In this document: positions 13,301 to 25,739 of the stretch, one piece after another
Layout of the letters: each line of letters starts with the position of its first letter
Position numbering within the stretch: position 1 is the stretch's first letter
From: Plantago ovata
Taxonomy: Eukaryota > Streptophyta > Magnoliopsida > Lamiales > Plantaginaceae
Assembly: GCA_028274465.1 (NCBI GenBank)
Contig: CM051456.1
Span: 186,001 to 250,000, forward strand
Direction of reading: 5' to 3'
Length of the DNA: 64,000 nt
Notes under the pieces: model-generated
What the model saw: only the letters and a program-made list of their open reading frames with translations
Databases searched by the model: none
What the model was told of the DNA's origin: nothing
Made by a program: the position numbers and the translations under genes

Positions 13301-14700
13301 TAAGAGTGAGATAATAAAAAACATACAAAGGGAAACGGCTCCACTTAATTTATAAACTTGCCTTCTCGGTAAACAGGTTGACACGAACAAATGAGCAAAA
13401 GAGATCCATGAAGGCATGTAGTATGAGAGAGTTCTGGTGAGGCTGCAAGAAAATAGGTAAAATAGGTAAAACAGTTTGAAACTTGTAATTTGACAAAGAA
13501 CTCCATAATTCCTCATGCAGGATTGCCTTTACATTCGTACCATTATGTTTCATGAAACGCATTACACTATATATGAAAATGGACTATGTGTCTATGTCAA
13601 GATTATAAGAACTCAGCTTCTCCTAATTTTATCAACAAACATTTCTTACCAGCAAGGTAATAACAGTACTGCTTAGATCTAGAATGAGCCGCAATGCTTG
13701 TTCTCGAAATGCCATGAGGTCGAGAAGCAACTGATCAAGACAATTGAACCGATTAGAAAAATGAAGACTCAGTGCTTACAGAAAACATATGTAAGAAGTT
13801 ATAACAAGTCAAAAGAAACAATGACTTACCAATGTGTCACCTAGACAAATTATTCTACTTTTTTTTTTTTTTCTTTTTTCTTTTGTGAGCGAATGTGGTT
13901 GGCAACTGTTTCATCTTTTCAACACAACATTAATAGTATTAGACTCAACTCAAAACACTCTAAATTGTTTAAACAGAACAAGCAGCAATGGAGCAATCAT
14001 TAGCAGCCACAGAAAGTGTGATCATGTACAGTCGACACAGAACGGTATCAAGTTCATGGTTCAGCAGATAACGTTAACGATGTGGATTTTAAAAAGCATG
14101 CTTTGTCCAGTGCACATTAACAGTTTACCTGAATCCATGGTTCCAAGCTCTGCAAGTGAACCTCAGCATTGTCATTCATAGCATCCACAGCAAACTTATC
14201 AACCTGCCACACACTTTAGGGAATCAATGACACACTTTAGACCCAATCCAGAAAGCAACGGACTGATCGTGAGTTTTAATTAAAGGATCTGAAAGGGCTA
14301 CCCGTTCAAGCAGCAGCTTGCTATGGTGTTCAGGAAACTTCTTCTCGAGCAAAACACATATCCTGGGATGGTTCGGAAACACCCCTGCTTTCCAAAATGC
14401 ATCAGAGTAGACATGATTAACCAAATCCGGATAATCAAGAATCTGATTCAGTCTATACATCTTTGCCATAAGCCCTTCAGCTACATGTGTAAGCTGGTAC
14501 ACCCACTGCATGTTCAAACCCTTTTGCGACGAGCTTTGATTCGCCGCCGTACCCTCAGCTCCAGCATTCTCCTTAGATGCCACATCTGGACCAAGATACT
14601 CAGTCCACCTAGTTGGACCTTCCCATTCCCTCGACCTCACTGCTGCTTGCGCGGATGATAAGAAGTCTTGTGTAGGGAAATGAGGCCTCGATTTCGCCAT
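4384..14700 (-). CDS. NAP1: NAP1/GNARLED subunit of the SCAR/WAVE complex
   Basis: About 23 exons encode a full-length plant Nck-associated protein 1 of roughly 1,350-1,390 residues. It is a structural subunit of the SCAR/WAVE complex that activates ARP2/3 actin nucleation; Arabidopsis mutants have distorted trichomes and pavement cells. Segments in order include MAKSRPHF with VRSREWEGPTRWTEYLGP (exon 1, 14302-14700), HQNSLILHAFMDLFCSFVRV near 13.4 kb, RKLRNEGFLSPFHPRYPDIL (12.3-12.4 kb), SKKMAKSGRTKQKEADLEYS (11.3-11.4 kb), RILLKQEIGRMVLFFTDQPS (11.0-11.1 kb), DPNDPTIGFLLDGMDRLCCL (9.5 kb), a long exon at 5.77-6.77 kb (YMRECILGNFKRR, then PVGGYFAESVTDL), and the C-terminus FAVSRSGPILYK. Exon 2 runs 14129-14203. 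The start at 14698-14700 gives the conserved N-terminus; an upstream in-frame ATG (MCLTKKG) lies just after a probable 5'-UTR intron. The Ser/Pro-rich tail (about 4.4-4.8 kb) is typical. No frame break was seen. A Stowaway-like MITE sits in one intron. Confidence 0.95.
5060..5220. repeat. Dispersed repeat, copy A (NAP1 intron)
   Basis: Contains tgcttcatttaatcacttca and ctgagaataatctg, which recur with few changes in the CPN60A2 intron at 20040-20440. Confidence 0.6.
9976..10253. mobile_element. Stowaway-like MITE in a NAP1 intron
   Basis: A 278-bp non-coding element begins TACTCCCTCCGTCCCAGT and ends with an imperfect inverted copy (gagtgggacagatgagta), with TA at both ends. It lies in the intron between the NAP1 exons at about 11.0 and 9.8 kb. 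The ends have more mismatches than those of the element at 55329, so this insertion is probably older. Confidence 0.8.
10625..10960. mobile_element. Possible MITE in the same NAP1 intron
   Basis: The left end (ggggtgattgccatacctt) and the right end read on the other strand (gagggtgttttcaatagct) are weak inverted matches. The interior contains gtttgcaa and acttataagttg motifs on both strands and can form long imperfect hairpins. No coding capacity. Boundaries are uncertain. Confidence 0.35.
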
Positions 14701-14749
14701 TCCCTTCTTTGTTAAACACAAGTAATAAACCCTGAACTAGTCCAATTCC

Positions 14750-15138
14750 TGCATAACATGACATTTTAAAGACTCAAAATTGTGATTATCCCTAACATTA
14801 ATGTGAACTCTAGATAAGCATTTCCAGTTCTTCCCAAACATTTCCACAAACTAAGGGACTATCTAAATTGAGCATCAAACAAGCAGTAATATAAGCATTT
14901 GAGAAATTCAGAAAAAAATAATAAGAAGAAATTCTCTCAAAATAGACTGAAATTGTAGCTGAAATATAATATAATATAATACAGTGACTCCACATCACAT
15001 TGTTAATACTCTGCCATCAACAACAAATTCTTGAAAAATTGACAAACTTTTGAAATTAATTCGAATTGAGCATCAATAAAGCAAATGGAAAGAAAGGAGC
15101 GTTTTGAGGGAGGAATTGAAAAAGAAAGGTAAAGTATA
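14750..15138 (-). other. Probable 5'-UTR intron of NAP1
   Basis: On the minus strand a GTATAC donor just after an exon-like TTATG at about 15138 and a TGCAG acceptor at about 14750 bracket an AT-rich, non-coding stretch immediately upstream of the NAP1 ATG. Leader introns are common in this type of plant gene. This is inferred from splice signals only. Confidence 0.45.
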
Positions 15139-15319
15139 CCATAAGGAGACGAAGAAGAAATGGAAGTAGTTGGGGTTCAGATCTGCTTGCGGCTACTGAA
15201 ACTGATGATGCAATGACTCTGGGAAGTGATTTTATTATCTGCAGTTTTGACAATGACAAGATTTCAGCAGCTTTGGAATATAAATAAGTTTGTGCCTTTT
15301 GGTGACTTTCTTTTCGCTT

Positions 15320-15420
15320 TTATGTCTGAATGACAGAGAGAGAAGAGAGACAGACAGACAGACACAAGTGATTCAAGTGAAGAAGAAGAAGGAGAAGAAA
15401 GACCAATTCGAGAGAAACTA
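15320..15420 (-). promoter_or_regulatory. CT/GA-rich NAP1 leader or promoter tract
   Basis: The plus strand shows agagagagaa followed by repeats of gaca and then gaagaag runs (15336-15402). On the gene's strand this is a pyrimidine-rich CTT/TGTC tract, which is typical of plant 5' UTRs and core promoters. It marks the probable 5' end of the NAP1 transcript. No defined TATA box was assigned. Confidence 0.4.
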
Positions 15421-17438
15421 ACCAATTCGCACGATGTATCAAATTAAAATAAAACAATATTCGATTTTAGTATCAAATTTCATTTTCATTAATTTCACCC
15501 CAATATTTCTTTTATTTTTTCTTAACAATTAAATATTTTCAACTAGCGCAAAATATATATATCATAATTCATAATCAAGATAGTAAATGTAATTAATTCC
15601 GACAACTAGAAATTCTACCGTGTTCGTCTTGGAGTTATCCTACTAATCGAGCGTTTTCTTTATATACAATGTGATATCAAAAATCGTGAAGTCGGAAAGA
15701 AGATACTGTACACAAATTTAAAGTCGCTCGTGAGTTAATTCCAATTTAATTAGTAAAATATATTATGTGTGGGCTTTGTAAGATGTCAAATTAACATTTT
15801 TATGATATAACGAGTAATAATAATTTACATTCCTAAAATATTGAAGCTCAAATACAGTACACATTATGTAGTAGTTGTTAGGTGACCTCATTAAAAATAT
15901 TTGTAAAGTGATCGAATGATCATTATGGCTATAAAAAACCAGAATGATACATACTTAATGGCCTCTATCAGCACATCCCAAACAGACATGGATTTTGCCA
16001 GTTTTGTTAAAATGTTAAAACTAACTCACAAGTCACAACACCATTGTCATCATAACATGATAGCTGCTGTTACACCATAGGACAATAACTAATGGTTACA
16101 AACTTAAAATATAAAAAAACTGTTCATTTCAATATCATTTTTAAAGTTTCTTCTCATTGCATATCAAAGCACTATCATATGGTGGTCACATACCTCTTCT
16201 CAATAAAGCATAAATCATCCTGTTATGATCTAAAATCATAGCCCAGGCACACATGAAAATTTAATTATCAAAATTGTTAGAACGCAAAATACATCCATTA
16301 AATCACAAATATTTCCATAAATATAGGTTGAACAAAATCATATCATGTACTGCTTACTAAGTAGTGTCATATTTTAACATCCATTCATATGTTCTCGTGT
16401 ACAATACATTCAAAACAAACAAATGAATCCAACTGATAGTATACCGATTATTGAAATAACACCAAGTAAATCACACATAATTGCTCTTGATCCGATTGTC
16501 ATGCTGCGAATGTTGGAAAATATTATCACCACAACATGTATGCTACTGGTAGGGAAAACAAACGCGAAGCTAGCACATAAATTCAAAGAAATAAAATGGA
16601 TAATGACCTAAGCATGATGCAATACTATCATTTGCAGGGATGGTTATGGTGATTTGATGCGTATTAAGAAAGTCCCAAATCCAAAATGGAGGGTATACTT
16701 AGCTTTGACATCAAGCCTGCATCATTATCTTCTTTCCACTATACACACAGATTGCTACTACTAGTAGCCCTAATAATCAGTGTGAAACCGGCGCCAATAA
16801 TCATTTCCCACAATATTTTTAGTAACTTGACAAGGAAAAGATGAGAACAAACAACAGATATCAATCATGGCATTCCAATATTAAAGATTGGGAAAAAACT
16901 CACACTAACTTAATATTCATCAAATAGTACTACATGATTCATTTCATTTCCACCACCATCAAACTCATCCAATAAGACAATTTCTTAGCTAGATTGCTTA
17001 GTTTTACCTGTTCCACTACAAGTCCACAATTCTATCATTAAACAAAACTTGTATAGAGTTGGTAAATAACAACTTCCCAACTTCCAAATACTTGGCAGAT
17101 ACTAGATACCAACATTTTCCAAATAGTCCTGCCACTCGAAAATGACACTCACCTGGGCCATGGTACTCATGCACGGTTCAAGAATCGTTACATTCTACTT
17201 GTAAATCGCTAAATGTACACGCTTGTCCAAATAATTGTCTACAATGGCCAGGAGAGCAGCAAATCTTGATTTCTCCAAGTAAGAAAATCACCATGCTCTC
17301 TAGACCAATGAGGTTAACACTGTTAGGATCTTGGAACTGTTGATATTTCCAAGTATTGTCAGCATAGCAGGAACAAGCGCATTAGCAGGCCTTTGGTAAT
17401 TCTGATTCGGGGCTCAAATTTTCCAAGGGTGCGATTTC
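15421..17438. other. Intergenic between NAP1 5' end and CPN60A2 3' end
   Basis: This is about 2 kb of AT-rich DNA with only short, composition-driven reading frames on both strands. It includes the NAP1 promoter at the left and the CPN60A2 3' UTR at the right. No transposon ends or RNA genes were recognised. Confidence 0.5.
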
Positions 17439-20400
17439 TTAAGGAGTTATGCCAGGAACATGAGGTACAGCTGGTTCAGGTTTCTTAACTTTCTCTACCA
17501 GTATGGCTTGAGTGGTTAGGATCATTCCGGCAACAGATACAGCATTTTGAAGTGCACATCTTGAAACTCGGCAAGGATCAATAACTCCAGCTGCTATTAG
17601 ATCTTCATATCTTCCACTCATTGCATTAAACGCAATTTTTGAATCACAGGCTTTTATTTTTTCCACAACTACATCACCATCGATTCCTGCATTAGCAGCA
17701 ATCAACTTTGCAGGAGCAAGAAGTGCCTGAAAATCAAAGTCAGCAAGTAAGGAATTTACAAACTGAACCAAACAATCCAAATATTGAACATAACGTGGAA
17801 GATCTTGATAGTAAATCTTGAGAATCATAAGAGCCATGTGGTGCAAAGGCATATAACAAGGTTCATTGTGTACCCAACAAACGTAATTATAAAAGATCTA
17901 AGAACTTGAAGAAAAACAATGTACCCACAGTAGGCTATTTTCCTCATTCTTTGAGAATACCATGATCATGAATCTATATCAGCCTAAAAATCAGGCATCG
18001 AATCCTGTGTTTCTATATCCTAGAACAACAACAACAACAACAGCCAAAGGAAAGCAAGAAAACAAAAACAAAAAATGAGAGAAAACAAGGGAAGTAGAGC
18101 AAGTAACATACCGTTCCAACAATGTCGGCACCAATCTGTTCATCTGCATCATGAAAGACCTCTTTTATTGCAGGTATTTGCTTAGAGAGATGCACATAAG
18201 TGGATCCACCCCCAGGTACCACACCTTCAGCCATCGCAGCAAAAGTGGCACTTCTTGCATCCTCAAGCCTTAATTTGCGATCTTCAAGCTCGACTTCTGT
18301 ATGAGCTCCGACTTTAATAACAGCCACGCCGCCACACAGGTTGGCAATTCTTTCCTTGAGCTTCTCTGCCAGATTTGAGTTATCTGTCTTAGCAAGATCC
18401 TTCTTTATCTGTTTAATTCTTGCCTGTATTTCAGGTTTAGTTGAAGGATCCGCAACTATAGTTGTATGATTGCTTGTTATGGTTGCTTTGCGTGCGATAC
18501 CAAGCTGATCAGATGTTGCCATATCAAGAGTCATTCCCAAATCTCCACAAATAAAATCAGCTCCTAATAACAGTCACAACATCATTCAGAAAGGAGAAAA
18601 ATAGCACTAAATTGTACTATTGCATAAAACATGATGATAAACCCAGAATTCATTTCCTTCCTGAACTTATAATGCTAGAGAGAGTACGAAAATAGGGGAC
18701 AAAATGACAAAGTCCAGCGTATTGTATATTTACTTCTGCATTTTCCTTCCTTTGAAATTCTTTTACTCAAATTCAAACTACTAGAATTCAAATTGAACAT
18801 AATTTCACCTGTCATTAATGCAATATCTTGCAGAATAGCTTTCTTCCCTCCTAAAATCCCTGGGCACTTCACCACAGCAACACTAAGAACGCCTTGCGTT
18901 TTGTTCAACACTAGTGTTTTCAGCACCTTACGAGAAATATCCTCAGCAATAATTAAAAGAGGGACACTCAGCTGTGTAGCCTTTTCTAGCAAAGGAACGA
19001 TTTCTCTCAAGGTGTTTATCTTTTGATCAGTCACAAGAATTCGAAAATTTTCAAATTCAACAGTAGATTTGTCCTTGTTCGTGACAAAATGATCTGAGAT
19101 ATAGCCTTTGTCTATCTGCAAGAAAAATTTTCCTGGAGAAATCAAGAAAAAATGACATCTCAATGGAAAATCGATTATCAAAAAGAATCTGATACATTTT
19201 CATAGATTACCTTCATTCCTTCTTCAACGATCAGAGAAGTTTCAAATGTTTGAGAATTTTCAATGGATATAATTCCATCTGGACCAATTCTATCAATAGC
19301 TTCAGCAATTAAGTTCCCAACATACTCATCATTCCCAGCAGATATAGTAGCTACAGCTGCAAGAAAGGATCCAAGAATAAATTAATAGGTGAACCAAGAA
19401 AAATCTCCAATGTGCAAAAAAGGATTAAAAAAAACTGAACCTTTAATGTCATCACTTCCTTTAACATCATAGCTAATCTCCTTCAGACTTTCAATCAAGT
19501 GTTTAACTGTTTTATCCATTCCTTTTTTCAAGGAAACAGGGTTAGCCCCATTTGTGATGGCCAAGAGCCCTGATTTGATCATTTCTCGAGCCAATACTAT
19601 CGCAGTTGTAGTACCATCACCAGCTGATTTATTTGTTTTAGTTGCAACCTGCAACAATTCAACACACATGATATATCAAAACACATAACCAATGTAAATG
19701 CAGCAAACTATTTTCAAAGATGACTTCACTTGTACCTCAAGAACTAGCTGTACCCCTGTATTCTCAATTGTGTCTGAAAGCTCTATCGCTTCGGCAATGG
19801 TAACGCCATCATTTATCACTCTGAGCTTATCAGACTCCGAAAGGACAACATTTCTTCCTGCATGATTCAACAGAGAAAATATAAGCCATCCAGTGCAAGT
19901 TCTTTGCATCAAGGATGCATTCATCATCTACGGGCTGCGGAAACGTAAACCATACACGGTTATGCTTTCCGAGTGGTCATATAGCTTATTTTTAGCATAA
20001 TCACCAGAAAGAAGTGTCTGTAGAACCAGATTCTCATAATCTCCAGCTGAGAATAATCTGATTTCTAAGGCGCCTATTTAAACCATTCTCATATGTGACT
20101 TAGAATCTCTATTTTTCAGCCCTTTTTGCAACACCCACCAACTTAAATTTGACCTGATCCTGGTTCATTTAATCACTAAACAAGAATCCAAAGTTTTTGC
20201 AAATAATAGCTTTCGAGTAAGATTTTGTGCACCTCCAACAAGTTTGTTTTATCACTTTCCAGCACCTTTCTAAACCAACATATACATATTCCTTGAAGCC
20301 AATAATTCTCTCACTCTGCTTCATTCAATCACTTCAGAATAACCCCAAGACTTAATTATTCGTAAAACAAAAAAAGAATGAGCTCAAAATTCTCAGCATG

Positions 20401-20866
20401 GACTCAAATTGTGTGCATTTCCAACAAGTTTCTATACATTTCATGATAATTAATAATAATAATAAGTCAGATAAGTCCAGAGATATTAAAAATCAAGAAT
20501 AATACAAGTAGACTTTCTTGCACAGTAAAGGGCAGACCTTTAGGTCCAAGAGTGACAGAAACAGCATCAGCGAGTTTATTAATTCCCGAAAGCAAAGCAT
20601 CTCTGCACTTTCTGTCAAACTCTATTCTCTTCGGACCAGCTCTCACCACCAATAGTGCTTTCTTATTCTTCACATGGTTATTCCTTCTTGTGCAAATCGC
20701 ATAAGCAGCAGAATTTGATTTTAGGTTACTAGTCTCCTGCAAAATCAAGAGCTAAGTTAGAGGCGAAACTGCTAGTATGACATTGAATCTGTTTACAAGA
20801 AAGGATACTTACTGGAAATGGTGATGTTAAACGAAGAAAGGAAGGTGAGCAAAATGAGATTGACAT
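17439..20866 (-). CDS. CPN60A2: Chaperonin-60 alpha subunit 2, chloroplast
   Basis: A multi-exon group I chaperonin (GroEL-like) that folds proteins in the plastid stroma. Exon 1 (20813-20866) gives [18 protein letters not shown], a Ser-rich transit-peptide start. Exon 2 begins at 20736 and leads into [12 protein letters not shown], near the likely mature N-terminus, then [50 protein letters not shown] (the ATP-site GDGTT motif), [50 protein letters not shown] and [12 protein letters not shown]. The end [14 protein letters not shown] has the alpha-2 type tail rather than the GLMV-like tail of alpha-1. The closest family I recall is Arabidopsis CPN60A2 (EMB3007), needed for embryo development. 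Divergence from canonical Cpn60 (SDQLGIARK kept, several sites changed) also fits alpha-2, thought to have a specialised client set. No frame break seen. Confidence 0.93.
20040..20440. repeat. Dispersed repeat, copies B and C (CPN60A2 intron)
   Basis: Two partly duplicated units (about 20165-20275 and 20318-20440) share a ttcatt-aatcact start and a ccaacaagttt end. Copy C has tgcttcattcaatcacttca, one base off the copy in the NAP1 intron at about 5148. Non-coding. Confidence 0.6.
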
Positions 20867-21577
20867 TTAGAGTTGGGTAGGGTTTTAGAGCTGGGTTTAT
20901 GGATTGGTGAACAACAACAAGAAGAAGAAGAATGGAGAAAGAAAAGAGGCTTTGGTGATAAAATAAAAATAAAATAAAATAGCCTCCTCCGTGTTTTTTA
21001 TACTATTAACCTAACCTAGTATATAAATTTTATTATCGCATTTTTATACAGTACCAAGATAATACTCCTCCACATTGTTTGGTTTCGTTTCGTCTGTAAA
21101 AATAGAGCAATTCTTATTATTAACAACACAATATACCAATGTTTATAAAACTTAATTAATTAAAGCAACCCTTTAGTTTTTTACTTGAGTCATTCGAATG
21201 TGCTAATTTTATGCTCCATAGTCCAAAGTTATGAATTTAGTGTACTTGCAAATTGCTTAATCTGACATGCTACTTTTTCTTCTTTTTTAATTTGTAAAAT
21301 CAAACACAATTTCGAAGATCATAAATCATAAATGGAGTATGTAACATCAACGCATATTATGTGAAGGATTTTACTCAAAGCTAACGAGTCTTCACGAATA
21401 CATCAATTATTTCCCACAAGAGTGAATTGCTAAACATTAGTACAAGGACAGAATTGAATTGAATTGAAATGAAGGCAAAAACAAAAACTTCTAAGCGGAA
21501 TTCAATTAACTTCAGAGAGGTTCAAATGATTCCGCTCAAACTGACTGACTTCATGAAATTTTGCCAGGCGCCTTGTA
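20867..21577. other. Intergenic: CPN60A2 promoter and H-protein 3' region
   Basis: The part next to CPN60A2 (about 20867-20990) is purine-rich on the plus strand (gaagaagaag), so CT-rich on the gene strand, as expected of a plant leader. The rest is AT-rich and ends in the 3' UTR of the H-protein gene. No other feature is seen. Confidence 0.45.
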
Positions 21578-23598
21578 CTAGTGACCATCTTCTTCTTCAC
21601 AGAACTTGGTGTATTGATCAGGGCCCATTAAGTTGTTCACTTCATCAGCTTTGTTCAACTCTACCTTTATGATCCATCCATTCTCATATGGACTTCCATT
21701 AACCTGAATGGTGATATTTAAATAAGCATAACAAACCCAACTGTCCATGTAGAAGCATATATGATGCATGAAAACAAGGATATAATTCCACATAGAAGAT
21801 AGACAAAGGACTACGGTACATGTCAAGAACGGATATCCAAGGAAACAAAAAATATTAAAACGATACTACAAAGAGAAACCGATATTTCAATAAAGTCTTT
21901 AATACTGGAGACCAATATCCAAGAAAAGGCATCACATACAAGAAACACGAGAAGATGATTTGCACGAGCCCACTACTTAGATTATATGTACCCAATTCAT
22001 CTCAAGGATAGAGATGTCCGAGATTAGCTCTGTGTTCATAGTGAATTTGGCAGTCCACAAAATATATAAAATTCCAATATCTCAGTATCTGTGATATGCA
22101 TTTTTCCTCATAAACACTCAACTCTTTTTATCTGTTGTTTTCCTGTCTTTATAAGTCGTTTTTTTTTAAACTTGTAAATTTAGAAGATGGGAAAAAGGAA
22201 TTTCTAGGAAACTCACCAGACCAGGTTCGCCATTGAGCTTCTCATTGACTTCAACCACTTTCCCTGAAATTGGAGAGTTAATGTCACTGGTTGCCTTGAC
22301 ACTTTCAACAGCTCCAAAACTTTCACCTTGTTTCACTTCAGCCCCAGGTTCAGGTAACTCAACGTATACAACATCACCTAAGTGATCTTGGGCATGATCT
22401 GTGATACCCACAGTCGCACAATTGCCTTCAACTTTCACCCATTCGTGGGAGTCTGCATACTTGAGATCCTTTAGGACTGCATGAAGTTGAAAGGAAACAT
22501 GTCTATAAGATAATATGACTAAAGACCTGGAAATCAATTACTACATTTCACTTAATTCACCAACTCAAAGTCAATAATAAATCATATGGAGTTTAAGAAC
22601 TTAGCATTGTTTTTTTTTAATCGAAGAACTTAGCGCGCGCATTGTGCTAAATCAGAAAATCAAGCATTCCCTTAAAAAACAAGAAGATCATGATAAGTTA
22701 AACCACCACAAGTGGCAAATCTGTACAAGCTGCAAGCATCTTGAACTAACATCAACAATGAACAAGAAGAAACATGTGTAATGATAAGCGAATGATCCAT
22801 CTCCATGTCGTAATACTTTACATGTTTATTCAATTGCAATCCCCAAAAGAGTTTCAGTTTTTCCTTGCACCAAATGAAGAGAAAACTAGTAAGTGAAGTA
22901 CAAGGTTTTAAAAGTTTCTTCTACCTTAGAAAACTTGGTAGTATTATGTTTTGGGGGTCGAAACTTGAACAAGAGCTTTCAAAACACACACCTAAAAAGC
23001 TAAACTAAAATCTGTTAATAAGATCACTAGTATTTCTTCCAACATTTTGAATGGAGTAGCTAGCCACTAGAATCCAAATTTGCACACATCTAATTCCACT
23101 TTAGAAGTTTCCAGTTTACAAATTACAAACTTGTACTAGTAGTAGTATTACTATTACGTTTCTGAAACTTGGAATAATCATTTTGGGGTAATGCGGATAT
23201 TCCAACAATCACAAGCAAACCTAAAAAAAAGCTCAAGTTTAAGAGATCAACCGTTCATTCCAATTTACACACATCCAATCCAAAATCCCAAAACATGAAT
23301 GCGATATGGCCAAAAAAGAAAGGCAGATCAGCAGCTCCAAACAGAATCTTAGTGAAAAAAAAAAAAAAAAGACAGATCCTTAATAGAATAAAAAGTAGAT
23401 CGCCTAAAATTTGGGAGAACATAACATAACACAATAATAATAATAATAACAGTAAGATCCTAAAACAGCAAAGAGAGATTCAAAATGAATGAAAACGGAA
23501 AAAGGTTCTATGCAGTAGTTACCCGTGGCGAAACCTCGGAAAGGAACGGAGATCTTAAGATAGGAAGCTGCTTTCACTGCCCATAATTTTGAGGCCAT
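21578..23598 (-). CDS. GDCH: Glycine cleavage system H-protein, mitochondrial
   Basis: Three exons (23523-23598, 22217-22476, 21578-21703) join into 462 nt, or 153 residues. The H-protein is the lipoyl-carrying shuttle of the mitochondrial glycine decarboxylase complex and passes the aminomethyl group of glycine between the P, T and L proteins, central to photorespiration. The first 25 residues ([20 protein letters not shown] then RGFAT) form a basic, acid-free mitochondrial presequence. The mature domain begins [18 protein letters not shown]. The lipoylation site is the Lys in [10 protein letters not shown] (about residue 86), and the family C-terminus [15 protein letters not shown] is present. 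Exon 1 holds the presequence alone, with the first intron splitting a Val codon. All splice sites are GT-AG. Arabidopsis has several H isoforms; this looks like the shorter GDC-H2 type by context, which is an inference. Confidence 0.96.
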
Positions 23599-25300
23599 GT
23601 TTGTTTGATTGATTGTTGATTGAGAATAACAAATCAATCTCTTCTCTCTTCTTTTGCTTTTGCTGCTCTCTCTCAAAGTGAAAGTGAAGGTGGCGCAGAG
23701 TCTCTTCTTCTTCTGCCGAATAAATAACTCTCAAGTGAAGTATTTATTTATTTTGTCTGTCTATGTTGTAAAATAGTACTAAAATCAATTAATTATCATC
23801 AATCAAAAATAATAAATGAGGGTTTGGTAGCCTGGTAGTAAGAGTCCTATGTTTTACTTGTAAGCCCATATATTTTCCAAAATCTCATGAGATTACCCCG
23901 TTCTTCTTCTACTTGTAATTCTCAACCTTAACTTTGCATATGCCGACATGATATCTTGGTCATTTTCTTTTTCCTAACATAAAAAAATATACCTATTCTG
24001 CTCCTCCTACTGACCACAGCTCATTTACAACCTTATTACCTTACATACATTATTACAAATTACAATTAAACTTGTAAACCGTTTTGTCATTTTAAAATGT
24101 GGTTTACATGGGTTGTATTTACAAATAAATGGTAGGTGACTTAAAAATTCTTTCTTTTTTATAATGATGTGTTCATTCTTTCTTTTTTGTTTCATTGTGT
24201 GATATCTTACCATGCAACTAGATTATTGTTATTGTTACGTAAACAAAAATTTATATATCACATTTTTTAATTTATAACCAAATTAATACCGTTATAAATC
24301 GAATATCACGTGAGCATTTAAATGTTTGGTTGTTATTGGAAATTAATAAGTGTTGTCATATGAGTGGCCAGAGTGGGCATGTATGCAATATGCACAATTA
24401 TACGATTGGGGAGGGTTGATCATAGTTGAAACTTGAAACCCACCTAAAAGCTAGGTTAATTTGGAGTAAATTGTGATAATTTACAGAGTATATGTCAATG
24501 CCATTGGTGAAATCAGGAGAAATAATGAGGGAGATGGTGCGTTTACGTATCACCAAACAAACACATATTATAAGTACTCCACTAGCTAGGTGCTATCAAA
24601 GTTGGTGGGATTGGTTTGTGGTAGGTTTTGAAATTTGATACTGTAATTAGGATTACAATTTAAATTTGGAGATACCTTTCATTATATTTTGTAAAACATA
24701 TAAAATAGACAACTTTGATGAAATAATATTTGAAACATTTATAAATTCCATACTCACTTCATCTTGGTGATATGATAAAAAGAAAAAAAAGTTGAAAGGT
24801 GTTATTTTAGTTTCCAGTTTACTCAAGTAGTATGATGATTCTGTCATTTTAATGATGGTCTTTTTTTTCTTTTAACAAGTAAACGTCATGTATCCTCGTA
24901 CTGTAATTGCTAAGCATCAGTAAAATTATGTTGATAAAATATAAATAGGCATATGGAAGCCGGCCCATGCCATCCCTATCCTTTTCAATCATCTATTTTT
25001 AAATTTGACTCCCTATAACTATTAAATTATAATAATAAAATATCTAACAAATCTATATTATGGGAATTTAGAATCTATATTTTTCATAATATATATAGTT
25101 TTGTTACTTATTTTATTCAATGTTGAAAATTATTAATCGAGAAAAATTATAATGAGTAACTTATGATGTGACATAGAGAGAGTAGTAGAGACTAGAGAGT
25201 AGAGAGTGTATGAAATTTTAAAAGTTATAAAAATAATTTATAATTATCCATGTAGTGAGTAGTGAAGAAAGATTTCAAATAAGGTATGTAGATATGAAAC
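23599..25300. other. Divergent intergenic region, H-protein and DCD genes
   Basis: The first 120 bp form the CT-rich (on the gene strand) leader of the H-protein gene. The rest is AT-rich with no convincing coding or RNA gene. Many short frames here arise from low-complexity A/T runs. Confidence 0.4.
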
Positions 25301-25304
25301 TTTT

Positions 25305-25665
25305 AGACCATCTCCAACCATAAGCCTAATGAAATTATTATGTATAATACTCTCATAAGACTAATGGTTGGAGAAGTTAAAAATTAAGTCTTATGATCCT
25401 ATACATAAGCATCTTATACATAAGATAAATGTTTCCACATAAGACCCATCTAATGAGGTCTTATGTAATTTTTTATTATTATTTGTTTCTCTTTCTCTTT
25501 ATTCCTACTTTCGTACTTTCTTTGTATATTTGATTTGTTTGTTAATACATAATGAAACAATAAAAATGTTTATTTTGAGTCTTGGTAATGATAAAATTGA
25601 GTCTTATAATTTTATGATAAAATGATAACGTGGCGAGGCTTATCATCTAAGGGTCTTAGTCTTAG
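25305..25665. mobile_element. Candidate MITE with CATCTCCAACCATAAG-type end
   Basis: The left end reads accatctccaaccataagc and the right end, on the other strand, reads catctaagactaagaccc, an imperfect inverted match. The interior is AT-rich with repeated tcttatg-like modules in both orientations. Non-coding plant MITEs with catctccaacc-type ends are common. Boundaries and target-site duplication are not clear. A short (ggaag/aaggg)n tract follows at about 25668-25691. Confidence 0.4.
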
Positions 25666-25739
25666 ATGAGGGAAGGGAAGGGAAGGGAAGGGTATTAGTA
25701 CATAATTTCGCAACAAATAAGGAAAGAAGATGGAAAGAT

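Noticed and set aside
16423-16611. A small plus-strand gene in the NAP1-CPN60A2 intergenic region
   Set aside because: A 62-residue frame with no recognised motif, no supporting splice or leader signals, in AT-rich DNA.
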